Assembly: GCF_900129725.1 (NCBI RefSeq)
Contig: NZ_FQWQ01000004.1
Span: 186,001-250,000 of the forward strand
Origin: Chryseolinea serpens
GTDB lineage: Bacteria > Bacteroidota > Bacteroidia > Cytophagales > Cyclobacteriaceae
Length of the DNA stretch: 64,000 nt
Reading direction: 5' to 3'
Part shown: positions 42,333-51,141 of the stretch, in pieces
Layout of the letters: every line of letters begins with the position of its first letter
Numbering within the stretch: the stretch's first letter is position 1
Position numbers and translations under genes: made by a program
Notes under the pieces: model-generated
Told to the model about the DNA's origin: nothing
What the model saw: only the letters and a program-made list of their open reading frames with translations
Database searches by the model: none

Positions 42333-43034
42333 TCACACGGTGTTAAGCAAATGCAGGGTGTGGCAGGCTACCAGGCCCGCGGTTTCCGTCCGCAGCCGGC
42401 TGGGGCCGAGGCTCGCTTTGCGGAAGCCGTGCTGCAGGCAAAGGGCCAACTCCTCCTTCGAAAAATCGCCCTCCGGGCCAATCAGTACCACGTAGTCTTG
42501 ATGCGGGGTGGCCATTTGATGCAGGTGCATCGGGTTGTCGGGGTCTACATAGGCAATGAACTTCTCGGTTGCTTTGCCATGAGCGATGAACTCGGGTAAG
42601 GCCACGACGCCAGAGAGCTGGGGGAGTGTGGCTTTCACGGACTGCTTCATGGCGCTCACGCAAAGTTTTTCGAGCCGTTCAAGTTTTATGTGCATGCGTT
42701 CGGTGTGGTCGCATTCGATGATCGTGATGGCGTCGATGCCGATCTCGACGGATTTTTCTACGAACCACTCCAGCCGGTCTGCATTTTTAGTAGGGGAGAT
42801 GGCGATGTGAATGAAGAAGTTCCTCGTAGGTGCGGCTTGTGTCCCGGTGACTTCGAAGGTGCATCGCTGTGGATCGGGTTGGGTAATGATGGCGGTGTAG
42901 AAGAAGCCTTTGCCGTCGGTCAGGTGTAGCGTATCACCTTGTTTTTTTCGCAGCACTTTTGTGCAGTGTCTCGACTCGTCGGGGTCGAGGTAGTGGATTC
43001 CTTCGGGGAGGCGCGGTTGGTAAAAGAGATTCAA
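42333..43034 (-). CDS. rsmE: 16S rRNA (uracil1498-N3)-methyltransferase
   Basis: A 233-residue SPOUT-class methyltransferase that modifies U1498 of 16S rRNA with S-adenosylmethionine. The N-terminal PUA-like part includes HCTKVLRKKQGDTLHL. The knotted domain has ISPTKNADRLEWFVEKSVEIG, the SAM-site IGPEGDFSKEEL and SLGPSRLRTETAG. The start codon is TTG at 43034, decoding to MNLFYQPRLPEG, which matches the family N-terminus; no ATG fits. It lies 4 bp downstream of the acyl-CoA-binding gene and is probably translationally linked. Confidence 0.93.
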   Translation of the reverse strand: MNLFYQPRLPEGIHYLDPDESRHCTKVLRKKQGDTLHLTDGKGFFYTAIITQPDPQRCTFEVTGTQAAPTRNFFIHIAISPTKNADRLEWFVEKSVEIGIDAITIIECDHTERMHIKLERLEKLCVSAMKQSVKATLPQLSGVVALPEFIAHGKATEKFIAYVDPDNPMHLHQMATPHQDYVVLIGPEGDFSKEELALCLQHGFRKASLGPSRLRTETAGLVACHTLHLLNTV

Positions 43035-43038
43035 GCGG

Positions 43039-43299
43039 TCACGCGTAGAGTTTGTGCAGGTCGTTCACCAGGGTCACGTATTCGGTCATGGCTTGTTCTT
43101 TGGTCTTGCCCTTCAACTCTTCCCAAGCATCAAACTTGGCGATGGCCTTGAAGTCAAACCCGCCGGGACGGTCGCCGGTGGCATCGCCTTCCGTGGCTTG
43201 TTTGAACAGTCCATAGAGCCTGAGCAACTCTTCGTTGGTGGGTCTTTTGGTGAACGTTTTAGAGCGCTCTACAGCAGCGTCGAATTGTTGTTGGTCCAT
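43039..43299 (-). CDS. acyl-CoA-binding protein
   Basis: An 86-residue ACBP that buffers and carries long-chain acyl-CoA in the cytoplasm. The four-helix family pattern is clear: FDAAVERSKTF, then RPTNEELLRLYGLFKQATEGD, DFKAIAKFDAWEELKGKT and EQAMTEYVTLVNDL. ACBPs are typical of eukaryotes and are also found in many Bacteroidota. The ATG at 43299 gives the family length; the open frame extends to 43500, but that part crosses the gltA terminator and is not coding. It forms a pair with rsmE. Confidence 0.92.
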   Translation of the reverse strand: MDQQQFDAAVERSKTFTKRPTNEELLRLYGLFKQATEGDATGDRPGGFDFKAIAKFDAWEELKGKTKEQAMTEYVTLVNDLHKLYA

Positions 43300-43326
43300 G
43301 GATGATTTTTCTTTAAAGTGAATTGA

Positions 43327-43376
43327 GCTAAAAATAAAAACCGCTACGGCCAAGGTATTCGCTGGCCGTAGCGGTT
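43327..43376 (-). terminator. rho-independent terminator of gltA
   Basis: On the minus strand AACCGCTACGGCC (43376-43364) and GGCCGTAGCGGTT (43351-43339) form a perfect 13-bp stem followed by TTTATTTTTAGC. It lies 12 bp after the citrate synthase stop codon. Confidence 0.92.
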
Positions 43377-43388
43377 GGTATGGGATGT

Positions 43389-44675
43389 CTATCGTTTTGT
43401 GATCTCGGTATACGGGCGCAGCGTTGCACCGGTATAGATCTGACGGGGTCTGCCGATAGGCTCTTTGTTCTCGCGCATTTCTTTCCATTGGGCGATCCAT
43501 CCGGGGAGGCGTCCCATGGCAAACATGACGGTGAACATATCCACGGGGATGCCCAGGGCACGATAGATGATGCCCGAGTAGAAGTCGACGTTGGGATAGA
43601 GTTTTCTTTCTACGAAGTAAGGATCTTTCAGAGCGGCTTCTTCAAGCTTCTGGGCAATCTCTAACACGGGGTCGTTCACGCCCAGTTTTTTCAACACGTC
43701 GTCGGCGGCCTTCTTGATGATCTTGGCGCGCGGATCGAAATTCTTATAGACGCGGTGTCCGAAGCCCATCAGGCGGAAGCCGCTGTTTTTGTCTTTGGCT
43801 TTGTTGATCCATTTTTCGGTGTCGCCGCCGTCTTTCTTGATGTTTTCGAGCATCACGATCACTTCCTGGTTGGCGCCGCCGTGGAGGGGCCCCCACAGGG
43901 CGTTGATGCCGGCGGAGATAGACGAATAAATGCTGGCTTTGGATGAGCCGACGATACGCACGGTAGAAGTGGAGCAATTCTGCTCATGGTCTGCGTGGAG
44001 GATCAGCAACTTATCCAGGGCGTCTGCTACTACGGGGTCTACTTCATAGTCCTCGGCGGGAAGGGCGAACACCATCTTGAGGAAGCGTGCGCAATAGTCC
44101 AGCTTGTTGTCGGGGTAATTCACCGGGTGACCGACGGCGTTTTTATAGGCCCAGGCGGCAAAGGTCGGCATTTTGGCCAGAGACCGTACGATGCTCAGGT
44201 AAACGCCCTCAGCGGAACGGTTGGGGTCCAGCGACTCGGGATAGAATGCGGTTTGTGAGCAAAACAGGGAGGCCAGCACGCCCATGGGATGGGCGGTGGA
44301 AGGGAAGCCGTCGAGGATCTTCTTGATATCCTCGTGCACCAGGGTGTGTGTTTTAATGTCGTGGCTGAATTTGTTGTACTGCTGTTGCGTGGGCAGCTCA
44401 CCAAAGATGAGCAGGTGGGCGACTTCCAGGAAGTTGGACTTCTCGGCCAGCTCTTCAATGGAGTACCCGCGGTAGCGCAGTATACCCTTGTCGCCGTCCA
44501 GAAAGGTGATGGCGCTCTTGGTGGCACCCGTATTTTTGTAGCCCAGGTCCAGGGTGATAGTCCCCGTTTTCTCTAGCAGGTCGCTAATATCAATACCAAC
44601 CTCGTTCTCCGTTCCCTCTACAAGGGGCAGCACATATGACTTTCCGTCAATGATCAATTCAGCAGTTTTAGACAT
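43389..44675 (-). CDS. gltA: citrate synthase
   Basis: A 428-residue type II (hexameric, NADH-sensitive type) citrate synthase that condenses acetyl-CoA and oxaloacetate into citrate. Family features: the N-terminal small beta domain (LPLVEGTENEVGIDI), GILRYRGYSIEELA, the catalytic histidines in LHADHEQN and GPLHGGANQ, and MGFGHRVYKNFDPRA with the substrate-binding Arg. The C-terminal region ends in RPRQIYTGATLRPY. All catalytic positions look intact. It is a single gene with its own terminator. Confidence 0.96.
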   Translation of the reverse strand: MSKTAELIIDGKSYVLPLVEGTENEVGIDISDLLEKTGTITLDLGYKNTGATKSAITFLDGDKGILRYRGYSIEELAEKSNFLEVAHLLIFGELPTQQQYNKFSHDIKTHTLVHEDIKKILDGFPSTAHPMGVLASLFCSQTAFYPESLDPNRSAEGVYLSIVRSLAKMPTFAAWAYKNAVGHPVNYPDNKLDYCARFLKMVFALPAEDYEVDPVVADALDKLLILHADHEQNCSTSTVRIVGSSKASIYSSISAGINALWGPLHGGANQEVIVMLENIKKDGGDTEKWINKAKDKNSGFRLMGFGHRVYKNFDPRAKIIKKAADDVLKKLGVNDPVLEIAQKLEEAALKDPYFVERKLYPNVDFYSGIIYRALGIPVDMFTVMFAMGRLPGWIAQWKEMRENKEPIGRPRQIYTGATLRPYTEITKR

Positions 44676-44760
44676 GTTCTAATGGATTTTTAACACAAGT
44701 TTTAAATATACAGGGTTCGGTCATGTTTGGGAAAAGAATGCATTAAAAAATATCGATTTG

Positions 44761-45579
44761 TCAATTATTGCCCAGGATCAGGGGCATCCCGTCGCCACCG
44801 GAACCGATGACGATGACCTTGGCGTTGGGCGATTTAGACAACTCCAAGGTGGCCTCGATGCCTCTCATTTTTAGGAGATTGTTGGTCAAGCTATTGTTAA
44901 TGATGTTGTTGGCTCGCGATTCGCCCTCGGCGGCAATGCGTTTCCGTTCGGCTTCGCTTTTTTCTTTATCGAGGCGGAACTGATAGGCCAGTGCTTCTTG
45001 TTCCTGCTGGAGTTTATTTTCGATGGCACCCTTGATCTGTTCGGGCAGCAAGATGGAGCGGATCAGTACGGCTGGCGCACGCACAAAATTGAGTTGCAGA
45101 ATCTTTTCCGTTTCGGTGCGGATGGCGGTCTCCACTTCGGCTCTTTTGGTGGAGTAAATCTCTTCGGCCGTATAGCGGCCCATGACCTGGCGGACCGTGG
45201 AGCGCACTTCCGGAATGACCAATACATTCACATAGTTTTTGGTGAATTTCTCCTGGATATAGCCTATTTTCTCAGGCATGGGACTGTAGCGCACGGTGAC
45301 GTCTACGTGGATAGACAAACCGCTCTTGTCCAGCACATCCATGTTCTCGTCGGATGACATTTCGTTGACGCTGTACACATACAGATCGTTCCAGGGCGCT
45401 TTCGTGTGAAAGCCCTGCTCGATCACATTGTCTTTGTCAAGACCTTTGCCGAACTTATAGAAGATAATAGCCCTTTCGGAGGGGCCGATCGTGTAAAACA
45501 TGCTCGATGAAAGGCTCATCAGCACGATCAACAAAATGACACCGATGACGATGTAAATGACGTTTTTTCGATTATTCAT
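44761..45579 (-). CDS. prohibitin-like SPFH/band 7 membrane protein
   Basis: A 272-residue protein with an N-terminal transmembrane helix (about 7-27, VIYIVIGVILLIVLMSL) and a band 7 domain (GPSERAIIFYKFGKG..., SIHVDVTVRYSPMPEKIGYIQEKF, VIPEVRSTVRQVMGRYTAEEIYS). A long alpha-helical/coiled-coil C-terminus follows (EQIKGAIENKLQQEQEALAYQFRLDKEKSEAERKR). Such proteins form ring-like membrane scaffolds and often regulate membrane proteases; no protease gene is adjacent. The start at 45579 (MNNRKN) puts the anchor at the N-terminus; 45660 adds 27 extra residues. Confidence 0.88.
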   Translation of the reverse strand: MNNRKNVIYIVIGVILLIVLMSLSSSMFYTIGPSERAIIFYKFGKGLDKDNVIEQGFHTKAPWNDLYVYSVNEMSSDENMDVLDKSGLSIHVDVTVRYSPMPEKIGYIQEKFTKNYVNVLVIPEVRSTVRQVMGRYTAEEIYSTKRAEVETAIRTETEKILQLNFVRAPAVLIRSILLPEQIKGAIENKLQQEQEALAYQFRLDKEKSEAERKRIAAEGESRANNIINNSLTNNLLKMRGIEATLELSKSPNAKVIVIGSGGDGMPLILGNN

Positions 45580-45731
45580 AGGATAAAGGTTAAGGTTGAA
45601 GTCCTGATGTTGGGGTATGGCGATCCTCAAAACTACAAAGAAATTGTACCATGACTGCATACAACGTCATCGCTAATTATTTTGACCCCGATCTGGAAGA
45701 ATGTAAATGGAATGCATTAAATTAACTAGTT

Positions 45732-45739
45732 AACTTTGG
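45732..45739 (+). promoter_or_regulatory. candidate -7 box for the first TPR kinase
   Basis: TAACTTTG matches TAnnTTTG exactly and lies 13 bp before the ATG at 45753, giving a very short leader. No good -33 element is visible at the proper distance, so support is partial. Confidence 0.3.
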
Positions 45740-45752
45740 TTATTTAGAGGAC

Positions 45753-48350
45753 ATGGTGAGGTTTTTTTTCATCCTGCTGATTTGCTTTTTAGGCCAGGCC
45801 ACCACGCTTCGTTCCCAACCTGCTTTGGACAGCCTCCAGCGCGCGTTAAAGGATGCTAAAAATGACCGCGATCGCGCCGATGTGCTGAACAGCCTTTCGG
45901 CCTATATCTACGACACCGATGTGAACGAAGGATTCCGCTATGCTTCCCAGGCCAACCTCCTCGCACGCAATGCACACTATGACATCGGGCAAAAGCGGGC
46001 GCTTACATTGATGGGCTATAAGTTTACCGTGTCCGGGCAATTTCAATCGGCGCTACGTCTTTACAAGCAAGCGCAAAACATTAACGGGGAGGAGGATAGC
46101 CAACTGGCCTATAGCTATGTGATGACGGGCAACATTTACCGCTCGACCTCTCAATACGACTCGGCCCTTCTCTTTTACCAAAGAGCGCTCCAGGTGCTCG
46201 AGAAAGATCCAAACGAAGTTTACCTGGCGTATACCTACAAGAGCATGGCCCGGCTGTTTGTGATCCAGTGGAAAAATACCGAGGCGGAAGAGTATTTCAT
46301 GAAGGCGATGAAGATCTACGAGCGTAGAGACGATGAACGGGGAAGAGCCGAGGTCTGGTTCGCTTTCGCGGATGTGTATAAGAATGAGAACCGCTATGAC
46401 CTTGCCAACGAAAATCTTGAAAAGGGATGTGCGCTGGCAACCAAGGCAAAAAGCGAATACCTGATGCTCAACTGCTACAAGAGCCAGGGCGATGCTTTTT
46501 ATCGCAAGGGCGAATACTTGAAGTCGTTGGAAGTATTGTTCAAGGCATTGGAGATCCTCAAGATAAAAGAACAGCCGCCTTTGCTGGCATCGGTATACAA
46601 CCAGTTGGGAGAGGTCTATGAAGAATTGGGTCAACACGACGTGGCCTTGAAGTATTACCTGGAGGCGTTGCGCATCACCGAACCCAGCGGGGTGAAATAT
46701 GAAGTGGCCAAGCTCTATAGCGAGATCGGTTGGATCTACAAAAATCAATTGAACTACGCACAAGCCCATGCGTACCTGGACAAATCGTTAAAATTGCGCG
46801 AGGAGATCCATGACGACCATGGCATCTCCAATAGTTACAATGTCATGGGGGTTTTGTATTACCAGGAGAAGAAATATGACAAGGCCCTGGAACTGCTGCA
46901 AAAGTCACTGGCCATCCGTGAGCGCATTCACCACGAAGAGGGAGTGTCGGCCTGCATCTTTAATATTGCTCTGGTTTACGAAGCCCGGGAGCAATACGAT
47001 CGTGCCCTGGCCTACCAGTTGCGGGCCTTGGTGATCGACGAGAAGGCAGGCAATAAGCAAGGGTTGAGCATTTCCTACAACCAGTTGGGCCAGCTATATG
47101 GAAAAGCAGGCCGCTACAAGGAAGCGGAGGAGTACCTGGAGAAGGCGCGGGTGCTCGCGGTCAGTACCGGGTCAAAGATCCTGCTCATGAACAATCTTTT
47201 GTATTTCTCCGTGCTCTTCGAGTCCCGAAAAGATTATAAAAAAGCGCTTGACTATCAAAAGCGTTATCAGCAAATGCACGACTCTGTCTATAGCGAAAAC
47301 AACGCGTTGAAGCTGGCCGAGATGCAGGCGCTTTATCAAACCGAGCAAAAGAACCAGGAGATTGCCTTTCTCAATCAACATAAGGAAAATCAGAACAGTA
47401 AGATCGAGCTGCAGCGCGCGCACATCGAGCAGCAGAACATCATCATCTTTTCAGGCCTGGCCGGGGTCATTCTGATTTCCATATTGGCGTATAAATCTTA
47501 CCAGTATGCCACCCGTATCCGCAAGGCAAACTTCGAAATGGTGGAGAAGAAAGAAGAGATCATGGCGCAATCGGAAGAGCTGATCGAGGCCAATCAAACC
47601 ATCGCGCAGATCAACCGCACCCTGGAAGGAAAAATCGAGGAGAGAACGTCGGCCCTGCGACAGGCATACAAAGAGCTGGACACTTTTTTCTACCGTTCGT
47701 CGCACGATTTTCGCCGGCCACTGACCACGTTCATGGGGTTGGCGGAGGTGGCCAAGATCACCGTGAAAGATGCCAACGCCCTGGAACTCTTTGCCAAAGT
47801 GAAAGAGACCGCCAGCAACCTTGATAAAATGCTGGTGAAACTCCAGTCCATTAGCGATGTGGGTGCACAGCAATTGGTGTACAAGGAAGTCTTTATCAAA
47901 GAGATCGTCAACAACGTTTGCGATAGCTTTTCGGAAGAGCTTCGCGGCCGGGGTATTCACGTGCAGATGGATGCCGGGTTAAAGCAATCGTTCTTTTCGT
48001 ATCCTGCCATGGTGAAGATCATTATTGAAAACCTTATAGAGAATGCCATATTCTTTAGTGGCATGGATCAGCCGTTCATCTACGTGCGGGCGTTCGACGA
48101 GGGAGGGGAAATTGTGCTGGAGGTAGAAGACAACGGCCAGGGCATTGAGAAACAATACGAGGAGCGCATCTTTGAGATGTACTTCCGTGGCAACGACCGG
48201 TCAAAAGGTAATGGCCTTGGACTGTATATTGTAAAAAAGGCTGTGGAAAAACTCAATGGCAAGATCGAAGTCCGAAGCGGGTGGGGGCAGGGCTCCGTTT
48301 TCCGCGTCACGTTTCCCGCCGATCAACAACACGCCGATATTCTCTCTTAG
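45753..48350 (+). CDS. TPR-sensor histidine kinase (first of a tandem pair)
   Basis: An 865-residue sensor kinase. A signal peptide (about 1-22) is followed by a periplasmic array of tetratricopeptide repeats to about residue 500 (repeated A-x-x-Y-x-x-AL patterns, e.g. YDSALLFYQRAL, YLEALRI, YDRALAYQLRAL). A coiled coil, one transmembrane helix (about 562-580), a cytoplasmic coiled coil with EEIMAQSEELIEAN, the phosphoacceptor domain with H in SSHDFRRPL near 650, and an ATPase domain (ENLIENAIFF, VEDNGQGI, GNGLGLYIVKK) follow. No response regulator is adjacent. The kinase core is nearly identical over 30 residues to its neighbour. Confidence 0.92.
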   Translation: MVRFFFILLICFLGQATTLRSQPALDSLQRALKDAKNDRDRADVLNSLSAYIYDTDVNEGFRYASQANLLARNAHYDIGQKRALTLMGYKFTVSGQFQSALRLYKQAQNINGEEDSQLAYSYVMTGNIYRSTSQYDSALLFYQRALQVLEKDPNEVYLAYTYKSMARLFVIQWKNTEAEEYFMKAMKIYERRDDERGRAEVWFAFADVYKNENRYDLANENLEKGCALATKAKSEYLMLNCYKSQGDAFYRKGEYLKSLEVLFKALEILKIKEQPPLLASVYNQLGEVYEELGQHDVALKYYLEALRITEPSGVKYEVAKLYSEIGWIYKNQLNYAQAHAYLDKSLKLREEIHDDHGISNSYNVMGVLYYQEKKYDKALELLQKSLAIRERIHHEEGVSACIFNIALVYEAREQYDRALAYQLRALVIDEKAGNKQGLSISYNQLGQLYGKAGRYKEAEEYLEKARVLAVSTGSKILLMNNLLYFSVLFESRKDYKKALDYQKRYQQMHDSVYSENNALKLAEMQALYQTEQKNQEIAFLNQHKENQNSKIELQRAHIEQQNIIIFSGLAGVILISILAYKSYQYATRIRKANFEMVEKKEEIMAQSEELIEANQTIAQINRTLEGKIEERTSALRQAYKELDTFFYRSSHDFRRPLTTFMGLAEVAKITVKDANALELFAKVKETASNLDKMLVKLQSISDVGAQQLVYKEVFIKEIVNNVCDSFSEELRGRGIHVQMDAGLKQSFFSYPAMVKIIIENLIENAIFFSGMDQPFIYVRAFDEGGEIVLEVEDNGQGIEKQYEERIFEMYFRGNDRSKGNGLGLYIVKKAVEKLNGKIEVRSGWGQGSVFRVTFPADQQHADILS

Positions 48351-48404
48351 TTGCATGGATTAGAGTGGAATTCTATTTAGCTTTAAGAAGCCCATTTTTT
48401 TAGC

Positions 48405-51107
48405 ATGCGTAGAGTGTCTGTCTGTCTTGCCTTAGGCTGGTTCATCCCCTTGTTGATCTATGCCCAAACTCCAAGGATAGATAGTCTCCAAAAAGTTCTC
48501 GAACAAACACAAAGCCCCGCGCAACGTTGCGATGTCTTGCATGGCCTCGCTGCCGAAAGCTGGGACTATGACTTTGAGAAAGCCTATGGCTACGCCCAGG
48601 AAGCATGGGTACTGGCTCGTCAAAATCAATATGGCAAGGGAGAGGTTCAGGCACTCACGGACATCGGCCTGTATCATTACTTCACGGGGAACTATCCGCA
48701 GGCCACGGCGCGCTACAGAGATGCACTGCGGCGTTGTGGCAACCACCGCTATGGCGATTTTCCGGGCTACACGATGACGCGCCTGGCCAACCTCTACCGG
48801 GTGCAGGCCATGTTCGATTCAGCGGACTATTACTACAAACGGTCGACGGTGGCGTTGAAGGATCAGCCCGGTCCGGCGCGCTCCTCGGTGTATTATAACC
48901 GCGGCTTGATGGCCTTGAACCTTTCCGAATTCGACTCGGCGCTGCTGTATTTCCGGCAATCGGCCCTGCTGCGGGGGAAAGACAAGGACATTTCAAATCT
49001 GATGGAGTCATGGCAGGGGATCGGTCAGGCCTACAAAGGCAGATCCCTGCTCGATTCGGCCCGGCAGTATTATGACAGCGCCTACAGCATGGCACTGAAA
49101 TATAAGAACCCCGAACAGCAGATGTTCTATCACATCAACACGGGCGAGTTGTTGTATGCACAGGGCGATTACAATACAGCTATACGCCATTTTTCGCAAG
49201 CCCTGGAAATGCTGAAGCGGCATCCTTTTCGCCGCTACTATGCGTTGGTGTTAAGTCGCATCGCCCAGGTATACACCGCCCGGGGTGACTACAAGCATGC
49301 CATCGAACACTTGCTCGATGCCCTGCGGATACAAGAGAAATTGAACAATAAACAGGAAGTGGGCCGTTTGTACGGCTCCATGGCCTGGGCATATACCAAC
49401 CAAAAAAACGATTCCCTGGGAATCGACTATGCCCAGCGATCGTTGAAGATCATGGAGGATATTCACGACCGCGCCGGCATTTCCTATGCACACAACGCTC
49501 TCGGCTATATACAGTTCACGAGATCCCATTACGAAGAAGCCCTTCGCCATTATGAGATCGCGTTGCAATTGCGCAAGGAAATCAAATCGCCACAGCTCTA
49601 TTCCTCCACCACTTTTAACATTGCCCGGGTATACCAAAAGCAGGGCAATTTTGCCAAGGCGCGAGTCTACCTTGTACAGTCCCTGGCGTTGGATAAAGCC
49701 AACCGGGATCGCGATGCTCTGATCAGAACCTATAATACGTTGGGCGAACTCTCCATCAAAACCAACCAGCGCGCCGACGCTGAGAATTACCTGAAGGAAG
49801 GCCGCGCGCTGGCCATCGAACTCGGGGCGGCCCTGGAGTTGAGAAACAATGACAAACTCTTCGCCGACTACTACCGTTCCATAGGCGACTATCCGAAGGC
49901 CCTTTCTTATTACGACCGCTACATGTTGCTCAACGATTCGATCTTCACGCAGCAAGGTGCGGCCAAGATTGCCGAGATGAGCGCGTTCTACGAACTGGAA
50001 AAAAAGGAAGGCGAGATCCGCCAACTGAATCAAAAAAATGAATTGAGCCAGAACGAGATCCAACTACAAAAAACGCAGATCAGCCTGCAACGTTCCTACC
50101 TCACGTTTTCTATCGGCGGGCTGTTGTTGCTGGGGCTCATGGCTTACATGTTCTACCTCAACGCACAACTGAAGAGTAAGGCCAACCGGGATCTGAAGCG
50201 CCTCAATGCCGAGATCAAAGAGCAAAAGGAAGAAATACAAGCCCAGTCGGAGGAGCTGACGGAGGCCAACAATTCGCTGGTGATGCTCAACAACGAGCTG
50301 ATCGAAAAAACGGAAGAAGTGCAGGCACAAGCCGAAGAGTTGCGCGAGACCAACGAGATGATCACCGAAATAAATCGCGACCTCGACGACATCGTGACCA
50401 AGCGTACCTCGCAATTGCAGGAAGCCTTCAAAGAACTGGACACCTTCTTCTACCGTTCGTCGCACGACTTCCGGCGTCCGCTCACCACATTCATGGGCCT
50501 GGCCGAAGTAGCCAAGATCACCCTGAAAGATCCCGCTGCGCTGGAGTTGTTTGCCAAGGTGAATGAAACGGCATTCAGCCTGGATAAAATGCTGATCAAA
50601 CTCCAATCCATCAGCGACGTGGGCGCGCAGCAATTGATCTTCCGCGAAGTGTGGGTGAAGGAAATATTCGACAGCGTCTGCGATTCTTTCCGCGAGGATA
50701 TTCAAAAACATCGCATCAAAGTGCAGGCACAAGTGGACTTGAAGGCACCGTTCATATCGTACCCCATCCTGGTGCGCATCATCCTTGAGAACCTCGTGGA
50801 AAACGCCATTCATTTTTCCCTGACCGAAGAGCCCTACATTTGTTTGAGAGCGCGCCAGGAAGGCGATCAATTGGTCATGGAACTGGAAGACAACGGCCAG
50901 GGCATACCGGCGGCGTATACCGAAAAAGTATTTGACATGTACTTCCGCGCCAACGAGCGGTCGAAAGGCAATGGGTTGGGCTTGTATATCGTAAAGAAGG
51001 CCGTGGGCAAACTGAACGGTCACCTGGACCTGACGACGCAAGTAGGAAAAGGGTGTCGCTTTGTCATTACGCTTCCGATGAATCGCAGCGCGATCAATAA
51101 TTTTTAG
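48405..51107 (+). CDS. TPR-sensor histidine kinase (second of a tandem pair)
   Basis: A 900-residue paralogue of the preceding kinase, 54 bp downstream on the same strand. It has the same plan: signal peptide ending IYAQ, TPR repeats in the periplasm to about 500, one transmembrane helix near 563-583 (FSIGGLLLLGLMAYMFYL), a longer cytoplasmic coiled coil with repeated KEEIQAQSEELTEAN/KTEEVQAQAEELRETN heptads, then H near 685 in SSHDFRRPL and an ATPase domain (ENLVENAIHFS, LEDNGQGIP, GNGLGLYIVKK). The two kinase domains are far more alike than the sensors, as expected of duplication with sensor divergence. A hairpin overlaps the stop codon. Confidence 0.92.
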   Translation: MRRVSVCLALGWFIPLLIYAQTPRIDSLQKVLEQTQSPAQRCDVLHGLAAESWDYDFEKAYGYAQEAWVLARQNQYGKGEVQALTDIGLYHYFTGNYPQATARYRDALRRCGNHRYGDFPGYTMTRLANLYRVQAMFDSADYYYKRSTVALKDQPGPARSSVYYNRGLMALNLSEFDSALLYFRQSALLRGKDKDISNLMESWQGIGQAYKGRSLLDSARQYYDSAYSMALKYKNPEQQMFYHINTGELLYAQGDYNTAIRHFSQALEMLKRHPFRRYYALVLSRIAQVYTARGDYKHAIEHLLDALRIQEKLNNKQEVGRLYGSMAWAYTNQKNDSLGIDYAQRSLKIMEDIHDRAGISYAHNALGYIQFTRSHYEEALRHYEIALQLRKEIKSPQLYSSTTFNIARVYQKQGNFAKARVYLVQSLALDKANRDRDALIRTYNTLGELSIKTNQRADAENYLKEGRALAIELGAALELRNNDKLFADYYRSIGDYPKALSYYDRYMLLNDSIFTQQGAAKIAEMSAFYELEKKEGEIRQLNQKNELSQNEIQLQKTQISLQRSYLTFSIGGLLLLGLMAYMFYLNAQLKSKANRDLKRLNAEIKEQKEEIQAQSEELTEANNSLVMLNNELIEKTEEVQAQAEELRETNEMITEINRDLDDIVTKRTSQLQEAFKELDTFFYRSSHDFRRPLTTFMGLAEVAKITLKDPAALELFAKVNETAFSLDKMLIKLQSISDVGAQQLIFREVWVKEIFDSVCDSFREDIQKHRIKVQAQVDLKAPFISYPILVRIILENLVENAIHFSLTEEPYICLRARQEGDQLVMELEDNGQGIPAAYTEKVFDMYFRANERSKGNGLGLYIVKKAVGKLNGHLDLTTQVGKGCRFVITLPMNRSAINNF

Positions 51108-51137
51108 TGCCCCGCCCGGACGGGGGAGCACTAAAAA
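51101..51137. other. stem-loop at the convergent gene junction
   Basis: TTTTTAGTGC (51101-51110) pairs with GCACTAAAAA (51128-51137) around an inner CCCCG/CGGGG stem. The T run is on the 5' arm rather than after the stem on both strands, so it is not a standard terminator. It includes the stop codon of the second kinase and lies before the stop of the oxidoreductase. Confidence 0.7.
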
Positions 51138-51141
51138 TACT

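Noticed and set aside
43300-43500. N-terminal extension of the acyl-CoA-binding protein
   Set aside because: The open frame crosses the gltA terminator and gltA's coding end; the family starts at 43299.
51101-51137. Stem-loop as a bidirectional terminator
   Set aside because: T runs lie on the 5' side of the stem on both strands, so the classic terminator layout is missing.
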